Shown: positions 44,032-56,280, counted from the first letter of the stretch. The stretch: DNA of 64,000 nucleotides from Eunapius fragilis (GCA_963681505.1 OY811979.1:4820473-4884472), one strand, 5' to 3'. Made by a program: numbers and translations. Notes: generated from the letters alone by a model not told the origin.

Positions 44032-47000
44032 TCACATCAACTTCCTATGCTTCGCACAATTTTCGCTGTGTGCATCCCATGATTTGAGCTGAAAGGAAAA
44101 CTACAGTTAATACCAAGAAGTTCAGAACCAGTATTGGGTGTGGGGATATACACAAACCAAAGGGCTGTGGTTACCTGACAGTCTCTTCCACAATACCACT
44201 CCTGCTGACACCCCGAACACAGGTATGTTGCCTCATTACCACAGCGTGAGCACATGCGTACGCTCTTTGGTTTGGACTTCTGGGACAAGGCAGGAATTGG
44301 CTGAACTTTTGACGGTTGACCAATGCCTTGGTTTGAGGTCGACACCTGCTTCGTTGGGATGGAAACCGAGCTTGGAAATGGACTGTGATGACCTGCAAGA
44401 AATTCCTCGGTCGGATACAGCATGCGCTGGGACACAGACCCGCCACCACCACCATGCTGTGCATGCTGCAAGCTACTGCCGGGTACATGGGCAGGTACAG
44501 GAGACGGGAAATACACACCGGCCTGGACCAATGCCTTTGGCTGTGGAGGCATTGCCGCGTACAGAGCGTACTCTGAACTCGAAGGTTGGTGCTGCTGGAC
44601 AAACATGGGTGAGGATGACTGTGCTGGCTGGATGTCGTGAGTGGCCTGCATGTTGCCAGAAGGCATGGTATTGTGTATGTGGGGCGAAGGCTGGGGCGCG
44701 TACACAATGTAGTAAGGAGGAGGGGAGGACATAAAGGTGGCCGCCACATCCAGCCCCGCACTGGAGGTGGGGGCGTGGCCTGTGCCCACTGCTGCTGCCA
44801 ATTGGACCGACGCACCACCTGCCACCACCGGTGACTGTCTGGAGCTGGTCATCACCAGCTGCACAACGGGGCTGGAGGCAAGCGGGTGCTGGCATGGCCT
44901 GGGTACCTCCTTGACCTTGATGGCAGTCTTGTGTGCGTCATCTCCAATGACCGGCTGACCATGCTTTCTGACCTGCTGGGCAACATGCTCGTATTTCTTG
45001 CCATTGGCTTGGAATTTCTTCCGCATGTCTTCCAAGGCAGCCATGAGCTTCTTCTCGTTTGATTCCACGAAGGCATCCTGGATGTTTTTGGTGATGGCCT
45101 TCAGCATTTCTTCTGACCCCGAGCTGCCCGAATGACTTGTGTTGCTGCCCGCCACAGACGTTGCACCCTTGTGTAAAGCACACTTGGACGCGGCTTGGTC
45201 ATTCTTGCCTGGCGACAAGATCCAATGGGTCAAACCATCTCCCCTTTCTAACGATTTTAGTGCCTTCGATGTCCCAGGGAGAGGGCCAACAACAGAAGAA
45301 CTCACTGGAGACGTGCCCTTCTCATTTCCTTCACTTGGAATAGGACAGTCCTCATTGGACTGTTGAGCTGAAACAATGGTAAATGGCTTATTATCTAGGA
45401 CTGTGCAAGGATCAGACATCTCACCCAACTGCTGGACCCTTGTGGAGGGTGAAGGGATGCGGCTACCAGGTGGGCAAGGACTCACGCTCATGTGAGGTCT
45501 GGAAATGGAGAAGGTCATTTGACCAATGCCGTCTTGGGACTGTGATGGGTGCGTTAATTCTTTCAGGTGGTGAGAAGGTAGCGAAGTGGACTGAACACCT
45601 GTGTTGTGGGAATGGGAACCAGACAGTAGTTGGGTGGACTGGACCCCTGTGCTGTGGGACTGGGCACCAGTGGAAAGCGGAAGAGTCGACGACTTGTTGT
45701 GGCTTGTGTCAGATGAAGTGCTAGTACAGGTGTCGGCAAGGGAGTGTGAAGCAATGCAGTGGTCTTTCGAAGACGTTGTGGTGCACGTGTACGTGAGTAT
45801 GAAAGGGGCTGGGGCCAAGGATGCCTGCTGCTGTTGGTAATGCGGTGTGTGCACAACTGCTGCAGTAGAGTAGGACGGTTCTGACGTGTGGTGGTGAGAG
45901 TGCTGGTGACTGGAGTAGGGAGGCGGAGAGACCTTATCCTTCACAGCCACCAGCATGTGGGGAGGGTGTGGGAACTCCTGGTGGCCCGGGGCGGTGATGT
46001 AGGTGGGATTCTCCATCACTAGGGGGGTGGTGACAGAGGTGAGGTTTGGGGACAGCCTTGTGTACTGCTGGGACTGTATGACCATGGGAGACTGGGCAAC
46101 AAGACCTGGCAGGATGTCCTATAAACAATGGGAGGAGATAGGGGAGGGAGAGGGAGGAGAGAGAGGGGGAGGAAAGAGGGAGGAGAGATGGAGGGATGGA
46201 TAATGACATTTGATTCAGTTTTTATCCAGCAAAAAAAAACACCTACCGGTTTTGATTCAGAAAGGGGAGAGGCTTTGGATGTGACCAGTTGCCCCAAGTG
46301 GGTGCAGTCTTGCTGCTGCTGCTGCTGCACAGTGTATGCAAGCTGCACTTGGTCTGGGCTCATGTAAGTGATGGGGATGAACTGGGTGGCAACAGTGGGG
46401 GTGGTGATGGTACCCACACTGCCGTGCCTCATGTGTGGGGAGGTGATCATGGGACGTCCATCCTGTTGTAGGACATACTGATTGTCACGCCCCACCACTG
46501 CCACTTTGGGCCTGCTGTCGCCTCCTGTGGGAGTGGTCATGGGATGGGACTGGGAACTCGACCCACCGTGGTAGTGGTGATGATGTTGGTACGAACCCTC
46601 CACTGGTGATGGATGTTGTGTGTCCCCCACTTGCTGGGGGGGTCTGGAGTGAGTCTTGGTGGTGTGTTGTTCCTGCTCACTCTGCACTCCCTTTTTGTAG
46701 TCGGACCTCTTCTTCGATTCACCTGTCATTATAACGTCATCGACTTCTCTGGTGGGCCTGTGAACGGAGGGGGAACTTAGGAGCGGGCTTGGGGTCAAGG
46801 AGAGGAACTTATGTCCGTGCATGGATGATGAGTGTGCTGTACCGGACTCCCCCAGAGCAGCAGTATGCGACGCCATCATCGCAAGGAGCGGTGGTGGGGG
46901 AGGGGGAGGAGGAGGAGTTGGGGGCAGAGGAGTAGCCACCACACCCACTGATGGGGCAGTGGCGGGAACTGGTCCCTGGCCTGTCACCAATGGCAATCCA

Positions 47001-49897
47001 CCTGATGTCACGGAAACACACGGACCGGAAGGCGTGATGGCATTTAGGGCCAAGGCAGGGGGTGTTCCGGAGGTTACAGGTTCCCAGGTCGGCATCACCG
47101 CGCTGATGACAGACGTCTTCTGGCCCAACCCACCGACCTCTGCTGGAGCCAGTCTGCAAATGGAGGAGGGGGAGGGTCTGGACAGAGCCCCACCCTTTGC
47201 TGCGGAGGGAGTAGTTGCGAGTGCAGCGGTAGGCGATGTGTGCAGGGCAGTGGTAGGGTTCACTTGATCAGGAAGAGAAATGCTCGTGCATTTCGTTTCA
47301 ACTTCGTGTCTTTCCACTGATGAGCTGCATTGCAATTCTGTGTTCTGTTTCCCTGCATGTGCACTGTTATTCTTTTCAAGAGGAATCTCAGCGGCAGGGG
47401 TCTCAAACTGCTTGGTTTCATGATGTGCTGCATCTGAAGATTTCGATTTAAATGGAGGAAAACCGAATATGTCCTGATTGACAGGGTTAGGTGAGGACTT
47501 CAGGGAGTCGGGGGGACTATTGGTCAAGCTTATTTCATTCATCAGACTGTCTGCATGAGGAGACACCACCGAAACCATGGTTGTCATGGCAATCAAAGTA
47601 TTGTTGGGTGCAGTGGAAGCACACGGGGTGCTAACAGTGGCCTTTTCGAAGTCCTCCCATGCGGGGAGGGGCCCTGATACTTCTACGGGTATTTCTGAAA
47701 TAGGAGCAGGAGACAACACAGGGACAGGTGGCAGCGTCACACTCCCTTCTCCAGCTATGACAGAAGTCCTGCTTGAGGAGACCAGCTCAGAGGTTGGAGT
47801 GGGAGGTTTGGTGGGTATAGAAGGCACTCCTCCGGCGGTGATGTGGTGTTGTTGCTCCACCCTAGTATCACTCTGACATCCCAAAGCGGGGACCCTGGTG
47901 AAGGACACTGTCACAGCCTCAACAGAGGAGGGCCTGCTCTTCTTGTGCAGTCCACCGACATGGTTACCATCGCCACGTCGCTTCTTTCGGGATGGACCAG
48001 TGGTAGGGTCCATTGAACTTGAACTGCCAGAGGCAACGCTGACCTGGAAGTCTGGTTGCAATGTCGTCAAAGGAGTTTCATCACTGCTTTGCGATGCCTT
48101 ATGTTTCTTGATGGGGTCTGAAGGTGAGGATTTCAAATCCTTGGAACTGAGTTTACCACGATCTGCTTTTTTGCTCTTTCCTCGATCAGATCGTTTCCCC
48201 TTTCATTTACAAAGGAGGTAAGGGAGGAGGGAGAAGAGAGAAGTGGGGAGGGAGAGGAGAGGAGAGAGGAGTAGAGGAGAGAAGGGAGGAGAGAGAGAAG
48301 AGAAGGAAGATTTGAAGTACATCTAGTTCAAACATAGTTGTCATTCATACACAGTGTTGTTTTTTTTTTTAAGCACATTGTGGAGCTCAACCTTCTATTA
48401 CACCAGTATGGTATGGCTTATCACCAAGGCCCACAACTATTGCAGCAGCAATAGGAAGAGACGCTATCAATCTGTAAACAGCTCAAATTGAAAGTACTTC
48501 CTGGTTAATGGCCCCAATCAATATGCATTCCAAAAAAGAAGCCAAACATGAAAAATAAACTGTTTCTAATTAGTGAATTGTGTATCACATACCTTCTTCT
48601 TGGTTGAGATAGACTTGCTACCGTCCTCGGCAACATCCATGAGAACGGGAGTAAAGGAGGAGGAGGGTGTAGCAATCTCTACCTTATCACTCTCACCTCC
48701 ACCATCTTCCTCCTCCTTGCTTTTCTCCTCCTCCTTTTCCGAAATCAGTGTGTGGTATGCATCTAGGGACTCTGTGAGGTCCATAAGGTAGGGGCACTTG
48801 GTACCCTTCAGGCAGTATGTGCACTTCCATGGTGTATCCAACTCCAAGGCACTTGCTGGGATGGAAGGGTTGTGGCAACGCTGGTGAAATCCTGCAATGA
48901 ATGACAGCTGGTGGTGAATGCAATATAGAAATATACTATGTTTGTTAAAAAATACTATGAATGATTTAAAAAGAAACTAAGATTTTAAAAATAATATTTA
49001 TACGTGAATGCAAAAGTCATCCGGATGCAGTGCATGTGCAGAGAAACTCACCTATACCACAGTGATCACACAGGACAATCTCATTGGGGTAGTCTGATTC
49101 GTTCCGTTTACACTTGATACAAATAATGTCCGTCGTTGTTTCGTCCACTGCAATAAGGGGGTGGGGAGGGGGTTATTCGCGCTTCGTTACGGCATAGTTT
49201 ACGCTAACGTGGTAAGGGGGGCGTCTCCAGAAAAGTAACGTCATTTTGACGCTTCATTACACCCCCCACCCCTCATAACGGCATTGATATCGGAGCCCGG
49301 CCGCCATTTTTTTGGTCAGTACATCGGATAACGTCACGAGCCCCCGCCCCCCTAACGTCAAAATGACGTAAACTTTTTTGGAGACGCCCCCTTACACGTG
49401 GTTACCTTTCAAATACCCCCCATCTCAAATGCAGCAACAAAGAAAAAAAAGATGGAACGTGCGTACGCAAACATACGGACGCGCGCGCACTCTTACACTC
49501 ACAAACAACGAACAGGCTCGCGCACGCAGACACCTTAACTCGTGTATACCTCGGAAGGACTATGCGTAACGAAAGGAATGATGGACTCATTTAATAGCTG
49601 AAGCAAAACACACGCCGAATGCAAATTATAGCGGGTCGACAATATTTATCAACGCGCTCCCAACTAATGGACTCCAGCGATGGTCTCCCGTTGTAAAAAC
49701 TTACCGCTATGTATCTGACTAAAGTCAGCGACGTCTTGCGACTTGTCATCAAATATGACGACACACTTGCTACTTTTTTCGTCTATCTTCTTGACTTTTG
49801 CGAAATACACCATTCCATCCTCCCATTTCACAAGCACGAGTTCGCCCACTTTAAACATAAACGTGGGACTCGCCACGCGATCCTCTTTGCAAGCCAT
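44032..49897 (-). CDS. Tudor-PHD-MYND chromatin-type protein (1513 aa, six exons)
   Basis: Exons (minus): 49897-49705, 49147-49052, 48891-48593, 48199-46247, 46118-44175, 44088-44032; every junction is GT-AG, phases 1,1,0,0,0, total 4542 nt. Start is the ATG at 49897. Tudor domain about residues 15-62 (GELVLVKWEDGMVYFAKVKK ... VIFDDKSQDV), resembling the methyl-lysine-binding Tudor of Polycomb-like proteins (PHF1/MTF2/PHF19). PHD finger 74-123 with perfect C4HC3 (C74, C77, C91, C94, H99, C102, C120, C123), including NEIVLCDHCG. A long Ser/Thr/Pro-rich, probably disordered region with a short poly-Gln, a charged helical segment about 1170-1210 (EEMLKAITKNIQDAFVESNE), and a C-terminal MYND finger 1470-1508 (CSRCGNEATYLCSGC ... 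YCGRDC, completed across the last intron by WDAHSENC). MYND fingers recruit corepressors. A nuclear chromatin reader/adaptor is inferred. Longest intact host gene here. Confidence 0.93.
49212..49395. mobile_element. MITE in intron 1 of the Tudor-PHD-MYND gene
   Basis: Ends GTAAGGGGGGCGTCTCCA and the reverse complement of the right end GTAAGGGGGCGTCTCCAA; next inwards both arms carry GTCATTTTGACG. Perfect 5-bp direct repeats ACGTG flank it (49207-49211, 49396-49400). 184 bp, no coding sequence. Confidence 0.88.
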
Positions 49898-49937
49898 AGC
49901 GTTTTGCTAGACAGCGTTCAAACCAAACGTACGTTAC

Positions 49938-50113
49938 TAAGGGGGCGTCTCCAAAATGAAAAGTTATCGTCATTTTGACGTTTCATTATAACCACCACCC
50001 CCCTCCCCCTCCATTGATATGGAAGGTTGTGGGAGGCCGGCCGCCATCTTTTTGGTCAGCGTGAACCCCTCAGCGTCTAAATTTTCAAAATATAGAAATG
50101 AGACGCCCCCTAA
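49938..50113. mobile_element. Second copy of the same MITE, 5' of the gene
   Basis: TAAGGGGGCGTCTCCAAAA at 49938, CGTCATTTTGACG near 49968, GGCCGGCCGCCAT-like middle shared with the first copy, and GAGACGCCCCCTAA at 50100-50113. It lies 41 bp upstream of the start codon of the Tudor-PHD-MYND gene, so it overlaps the presumed promoter or 5' UTR. Confidence 0.85.
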
Positions 50114-50178
50114 CCATCGATAAAAAATTGACCCCGATCGGTATATGAAGTCATTAAAAACGCGACCCGCTTCTAATT
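50114..50178 (-). repeat. R340 3'-block, solitary copy
   Basis: On minus: GAAGCGGGTCGCGTTTTTAA then TGA...TCGGGGTCAA, the 3' block of the R340 family (12438, 42633). It begins exactly where the spectrin exon coding ends. Confidence 0.75.
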
Positions 50179-50671
50179 GCATGATGTGTGCATATTGGGC
50201 GTTCACTTGAAAAAAGTCAGCTCCCAGGGGCTTCTGCGAGGAGAGATGTTTCTCTGCTTGGGTCAGCCACTGCAGACACTTGTCCAGCTGTGCCAGTGTC
50301 TCCTGCTTGGCCTCCAATGCCTGCTCAAATGCAGTTGTTCTGTGTGTAGAAGATACATTGTATGTGACTGTAGGCCATTACTAGACATAGAGTGTTATGA
50401 TAGAGAAGAGGGAGGGGAGGGGCACATATGGAACCCCAACAACCACATACACACATACATGTATGAAAACACACACATACACATACACAAATGCACAGCT
50501 GTATGTGTGTGTGTACATGTACATGCACACATGTACTTGTATGCTCTCCATATCACTGACGTTGGGGTTCATGTTGGCCATCTCGAGGTCCATGTTGTTC
50601 AGCCATAGCATGAAGGAGTGGTACAGGGAGTAGAAGCTGGTCCACTGTGTGCTAAGGGGCTCCAACAGCCC
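50178..50671 (-). CDS. Spectrin-repeat protein, two exons, truncated
   Basis: Exon 50671-50537 (45 codons, phase 0 both ends: GLLEPLSTQWTSFYSLYHSF then MLWLNNMDLEM...SDMESIQ) and exon 50320 to about 50180 (ALEAKQETLAQLDKCLQWLT then QAEKHLSSQKPLGADFFQVN). W-x-x-W-like spacing, heptads and the QLDKxLxWLxxAEKxL pattern are typical of spectrin repeats as in plakins, nesprins or dystrophin relatives, which link cytoskeleton to membranes or nuclei. The donor of the first is GTACAT; the second follows a GAGCAG acceptor. The second exon runs into the R340 repeat fragment at 50178 without a splice donor, so the gene is cut here. Which spectrin-repeat protein it is cannot be decided. Confidence 0.72.
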
Positions 50672-50695
50672 CTGGAGTTTGATCAGGCCGGGGAG

Positions 50696-50775
50696 ATGGT
50701 GGGGAGGAGGGGGAGGAGGAGGGAGGAGAGGAGGGGAGGAAGGGGAAGAGGAGGGAGGGGAGGAAGAGAGTTTAT
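50696..50775 (-). promoter_or_regulatory. Very long polypyrimidine tract before a splice acceptor
   Basis: About 75 nt of almost pure C/T on minus directly upstream of the spectrin exon acceptor (CTCCAG at 50672-50677). Expected to give a strong 3' splice site; also a potential triplex-forming mirror-like tract. Confidence 0.7.
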
Positions 50776-50835
50776 TACACCATTACAGTACATGTACTTC
50801 ACTCCCTCCCTCCCTCTCCCTCTACCCTCCCTCCC

Positions 50836-51012
50836 AGGGGAGAGTGTTGGTAGTGGTGTGGGTGTGGTCATCTTGGGAGAGGGAGGAATAGTTCTTGAAG
50901 AAGTGGACTGTTGGAATGGGATATCCATAGACCTCACACACCAACTGGACACTCCCCCCAGCCTTCAGTTTTTTTTGTTCAATACCATATTCTTTCCATG
51001 CTAAACTCTGGA
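50836..51012 (-). CDS. Ig-domain exon (I-set-like)
   Basis: Minus-strand frame SLAWKEYGIEQKKLKAGGSV then QLVCEVYGYPIPTVHFFKNY shows the A', B (G-S-V-x-L-V-C) and C strands of an I-set Ig domain, with the B-strand Cys but no visible F-strand Cys before the exon end, so the domain is completed in another exon or is broken. Preceded by a CCTCCAG acceptor (near 51013) and followed by a possible GTAGAG donor near 50836. It may belong to the spectrin-repeat gene or to the Ig-like exon upstream; the order on minus allows either. Confidence 0.55.
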
Positions 51013-51199
51013 GGGTATACCAGTTCTTGGTTGCGGGAGGGGGGGGAGGGGGAGGGGGTCCAGCCAATCCTAGCATACATGCCAATGTCTTTTGGTATTG
51101 AGCAACAGACACATGAATCCATTACCGGAGTGTACATGCAAGGCCATATGCTTTCAGCCTGCATAGAACATACCCAATGCATGGAGGGTCACTCCTCCC

Positions 51200-51505
51200 A
51201 TCAATGCTGGCCCCTGCATGTCATGGCACGACACTACTGTTCCCTCCAGTGGCTGCCTCTGCCAGCACTGATCCCCTGCATTGGTCACCATGGCAGGCCA
51301 CCGTTGCGGGTCACAAAGGGACCACACCTCCCACTGGAGGAGGGGACCTCCCTCCCTGCACACGGGGAGACTGGTAGGGTGATGAGGTCACCCGCACACA
51401 GCGACCCATTGGGAGGGCGAATCCTCCAGTGTGTGGAGGAGGAGGTGGTACCAGTGACGGTACAGCTGCTGCACATAAGCTGGTGGCATATGACATCACC
51501 AGCAA
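51200..51505 (-). pseudogene. Ig-like receptor exon, paralogue of 26306-26600
   Basis: After a CTCTGCAG acceptor (51506) a phase-1 exon reads AGDVICHQLMCSSCTVTGTT, then THWRIRPPNGSLCAGDLITL and REVPSSSGRCGPFVTRNGG (to about 51300), and in another frame QPLEGTVVSCHDMQGPALMG (about 51260-51200), which is the F-strand region. A one-base frame change near 51300 separates them. Conserved cysteines and the RCxPxV block match the plus-strand domain at 26.3-26.6 kb. An extracellular module is inferred. Confidence 0.5.
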
Positions 51506-51559
51506 CTGCAGAGGGTGTTAAAGAAGCCGTGCATGTAATAGCAAGCATATGAATGTATC

Positions 51560-54500
51560 GATCATAGTCTGGGAACCAGACTGATGTCAAGTCCCCAGAC
51601 TTACTACACCTCATTAGACCACAAGACTGTGAACTTGAATTGTTGATTTGCACCTTTTTAGCTAGTTATTCCCAGTTATGAATGGCAAAGTGTGAATATT
51701 AACCGCCCACTCGGTCAACTCAACTGTGAGCTTTGAACAATCGCATAGTACTTTGAATGCAATAAAGTGCACTACTTCTCAAGACAGCGTTGTGTCGTAT
51801 TCCAGTCTACCATGCAAAAAAGTCGAATATTCGTACTTTTTGTGCTCGAAAAAACTAGCAAGATTATAACAGAGCCACTTTGAAATGTATCTTGATATAT
51901 AGAACAATGTCAGCACGTAATGTGGGATGGTGTGGCATATCTCACAAAACTTCCAGACGGCAACACTCTGAATCAGACTAATAGTAGCACATGCGTACAA
52001 TAGAAACACCTCCCCGCTGGGTATAAAAAACTTTCTCATCTGAATTAGGTGCGTATGTGTACAGAAAGGTCCTTTCTACATTCCTAGACTCTCTATGTTG
52101 CTGCGTTTCATTCTGGTTGTGCAAAAAGTGGCTCCAAACACACGGCTGTTTGAGGCTGGACATTTAGTTTGATAATTAGAGCGTTACGGTATATGGTGTA
52201 GAAATCATGGCGGTTAGCCTCATTATCGACACCATATGTTCAACGATGTGCCTTGCAAGATGCTTACATCTGGTGTTATTATAAACATATGCAGTAGTAC
52301 CAGCAATCATCTGGCTTCAAGACACACATCTGAAACGATAAATTACGCTTTCCAATTAATACACGCGCCACGTTTTCATAGGCATATGAGGTACGGCACG
52401 ATCGAATAGGTATGAAAGATGCGCGAATTGCACATAGCTGCCAATTTTCCCACATATAAGTTTGACATACAGGAGATGTGAAAGCTTCAAGTTGTTGGTT
52501 TCTGTCGTCCACTAAGCGCGGCCGGCTGTTTTCGGCCTGAAAGGGCTGCCTGTTATCTATGAATAATCATGACACGTACAATGGAGTACCATTGCCAACA
52601 CGTTCAGCTGCATTTCAGAGTGTAAGAAACGCATGTCTTATAAGAGAGCAAGTAAAAAGGACACCATATGCAAGTACTCAGGCCTTGCATGGTGTGTCAT
52701 TTCACTCTGAGGAGGATGCAGCATGTATCCCAAAGCCCAGCTAATAGTGTAGCTCCTGCAAGCAATGACTTCAAATGATGGCATTAATAGTTAAAACATA
52801 AGAGTAAGATGTTAATGCACATTAATTGTCATTGACCAGTAAATATGATGCTATGCTTATACACGGGTTTTGTAACACTTCATGCCCTCAACTGGTGGAA
52901 AGGAGTGGTTTACCAGCTGGGCCAGCTAATTATTTAAGAGTGTGCTATTAAGCCTTAAAAGTACAATAGCACTATTTCGCACCCCAACGTTTAATGCTCT
53001 TGTTAATCTGCACAATTGCAGGTGACAAACTTTCATGTCAATTCTGCAGTATTTGTTGTGCCCTCTCTTTGCTTATGTTTATAGAGAGGTAGGCAGCTTC
53101 TGGAGCTGCATCAAGCAAATGTATTTGCAGTTGTATAATACATCCCTATTGTTATGACACAGCACTATTACCCCCTAGATACCTAGCTTGGTATTAAACA
53201 TTGTAGCAGAGTGAATGTTCCAGGGACATCAGGGCTTGAAGTCAAAAATCATCTATAGCCGGATGTTCTGATATGTATATTATGGCATCTTAGACCCTAG
53301 CAATATCGACAATGGCACAAAACTAGTCAAAGAATAGCTTGACTCTTCCTTACATGCATGTCTGTTAGGGAATATCCACAACCCTTAGCAACCACATCAG
53401 TCAGCATGACAATGCCGTAATGAAGGTCTCCAGAGTGAACCTCAGTTGTGCATAACTTAGGGACTAACTACCTGAGAATTAAAATCTATTAAGCGATCAG
53501 TAATCAAAACAGGAAGCATTCATTGGTGGAATCAGGGATTACAGTGAGTGCAGAACAAGAATCACAGCTGGCCTAGCAATAATTTGGCGCAACACCCATA
53601 AAAATCAACTACAAAAAATCTAAAACAACTTTGCTCTTACTTATACATACATGCATGTAAATGGCACGTAAGGCTTCTACTAAAAACTATATCTCCAGGG
53701 AGAGGTCAGATGCAAGAAACCTCAAAGGGGGTTGAATAGCTCTCCATTTTTACTGCCATTTTTCTGGCAGAAAGAAGATACAAGAAGACACCTATATATG
53801 TTCCACAGTGATGGAAAAGCTACTGGGTGCACTGATAGCTTAAATAAGATGATATTTATAAATCAACTCGCTATACATAGTTAGGCTCACCCTGCATGAC
53901 AACTAAATCCCCAGTGATGAAGTACATGGTATGGATCAAGCAAGTTTGGACCTCTGCAAGGGTGGAGAGGTACAATAATGTGTACTATACACTGCAGGTA
54001 TAAAAGTTTCTACTTGATCTTTATCATGCACTGAATCAGGCACTATGTACTCCAAAGCATTGGAATATCAAAACACCATGCATTTCCATATCACTAAAGT
54101 TGTCAACAACCTACCAGGTTTCACACGTGACACCTTGCACTCACTGTAAACGTTAGTTATCGAATAATACATCTGATTCAACAGCATTGAATCTGAATGC
54201 CAGTATAATTGCTGCATGACTTTATAACCTTTAGCTCTTAATGCCATTGCCCTAGTTAACATCATCTTCATTACATGCACTAGGCTTGTAGAAAGTGGCA
54301 GGATTCAGTCAGTCTCCTTCCGGGTTGCAGAATAAGGAGACAAATCCACGTATGCATATATACCATGCATGCATAATTGCATGCACAGAATAACATATGC
54401 CTATCAGTCTATGTATAAGGATGCAGTTGCAGGTCTACAATGCAGTGTGTGATGGAGCACCTTATCAATATCGTATCACAAGATGTGGCAGCAATACCAC

Positions 54501-55170
54501 AATCAACGAAAATCGAACTTTCAGGACTATACCTATCGTTGTGCTTGACACGGCATTAAAACTCTTGTAAAATCAGCGATATTTGACGATCTGCAGCGCC
54601 ATCAATTCAGCCGGCCGCACTTAGTCTATACGCTGTCTAGGTAGTCTTAACCTTCCACTACCTAATCACGCTTAGCTTTTTCCTAGGAAAATTGGCAGTG
54701 GTCCACTGTTCACTTCTTTGTGGAGGATATCCAACTGAGGTACTCGGCTTGCGAGCGCTATAGCTAGCGGGCGCTACAGAGTTGTGGCACAAAATTGATA
54801 TGATGGATAGATCAATGGTGTGTCTATACTAAAATGGCAGTTACATGTCGGTGCAACAAGTACAGTCCTTATATTGTCTATTTGCTTCGGAAAGTGTGCA
54901 CACGCGTGCATGCTTTACCTTATTTACAATTCGAATCATTATTACCCCACATTAAACTCAGTGGCTGTAAAATTGATGTATATTATTCCCCAGTGATGCA
55001 CTGATGTGTAGTAGAATTCTGGTCCTGAAATATACTGCTTAATCTATGATAATGGAGCAGCTTCAGTTACTGCTTTATTACAAAAATTTTGTCACTAAAA
55101 GGCACATGTCAAAGTTAGTGGACTGCAAATGAAAGTGGGTAGTAAGTTCATACATAAGTTTTACTATTCC
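51560..55170. other. No recognised gene
   Basis: About 3.6 kb without exon-like sequence in either strand that I can support. If LSG1 continues on minus, this would be intron or downstream DNA, but the GTPase motifs of LSG1 were not found. A minus-strand frame at 52039-51945 starts MRKFFIPSGEVFLLYACATI, a possible signal anchor, unassigned. Confidence 0.45.
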
Positions 55171-55239
55171 AATGCAATGTAAGGAAATTCCATGTATTTC
55201 ACTAGCAGTGTCTCGGGCCTGGCTTTTTAAATTGTGTAC

Positions 55240-56280
55240 AGGTGTGCACACTGTAAAATGCACCACACCCATAATGCATTTTGTGTACTTGAAATATGTT
55301 CCTGATAGAGGACAGTACGTTCTATTACTTGTATATGAAATCAATTTAATCAGTTCTTTTTTATTTTTTCTGTTGAGTTTGAAAATACAGTGTGTACACT
55401 TGTGCACACTTTAATACTGCACATGGCAGCATGGTTACAGACCTTAATTGTTACTATTTGCTCAAGCATTGAATGGCATAACATGTACATAAGATAGCCC
55501 TTGAAGATGCAGTATTCCACCATTGAAACACTGAATGAGCTAGCTGGCCTTTCGTTGTCATCAAACAGCAAATACTTACCCACATACACATGTACAAGAC
55601 AGAAAGAACTGCTTGCTCTGTCCTCTCAATGGCTCCTATTTATGGCCTGCCATGTTCTATAGCTTGTATACCTGTTTGCAGTCCCTGGCTGACTGCCCTG
55701 CCACGTTCTACAGCTTGTGAACCAATGTGCACTACACTACTTTATGCCCTGCCAAGTCCTCTAGTATTTTAATCTGCTTGCAGTCCCCACAGCTTGTGAA
55801 CCTGTTTGCAGTTCCTTTAACTGACTGCCCTGCCACGTCCTAGAGTTTTTTTAAATCTGTTTGCAGCCCCTAGCTGACTGTCGCCCCGCGTTCGTGAGTC
55901 AGAGCTGCGTTGTTAGCACCAACAGTGGGCTAATTGATTTCGTTAACACGCCATTTGGTAACCAAGCGCAAGTGGACACTGGGCGGGTCCTAAGAACTCT
56001 GGCCTCTCTCGTTGAACTACAGACTCACAGTACCTCCATATTTGTCACGTGCGTACGAATTTTTGATTGCTTTTCTGGCCAAAAAAACTATGAGTTTTAA
56101 GTGCAGTTTTTTATGTTCTATATTTCCCCACATTCTGCAAAGACCCATCTTTAAAATGATGTAAAATCTGCTACAGGAATCCAGCAACTGTTAAAGATAT
56201 GAAGGTGTAAATAAAGTGTGCACACCTGTACACACTGTACGTACAGTATGCACACCTGTGCACACGGGCGCAAATAGACA
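55240..56280. repeat. Scattered GTGTACACNTGTGCACAC motifs and a degenerate ~90-bp repeat
   Basis: GTGTACAGGTGTGCACACTG (55236), GTGTACACTTGTGCACAC (55391) and GTGCACACCTGTACACAC (56219) are related near-palindromes. 55640-55880 contains three to four degenerate units with CTGCCCTGCCACGTYCTA and TGAACCTGTTTGCAGT. No gene. Confidence 0.65.

Noticed and set aside
44138..45840. Plus-strand open frames opposite the Tudor-PHD-MYND gene
   Set aside because: Shadows of the minus-strand coding exons with no recognisable domain.
46019..48136. Single-exon reading of the Ser/Pro-rich region with extra 3' residues
   Set aside because: The frame after 46247 is intron read-through; the GTAGGT donor at 46246 and the acceptor before 46118 keep phase and lead into the MYND half.
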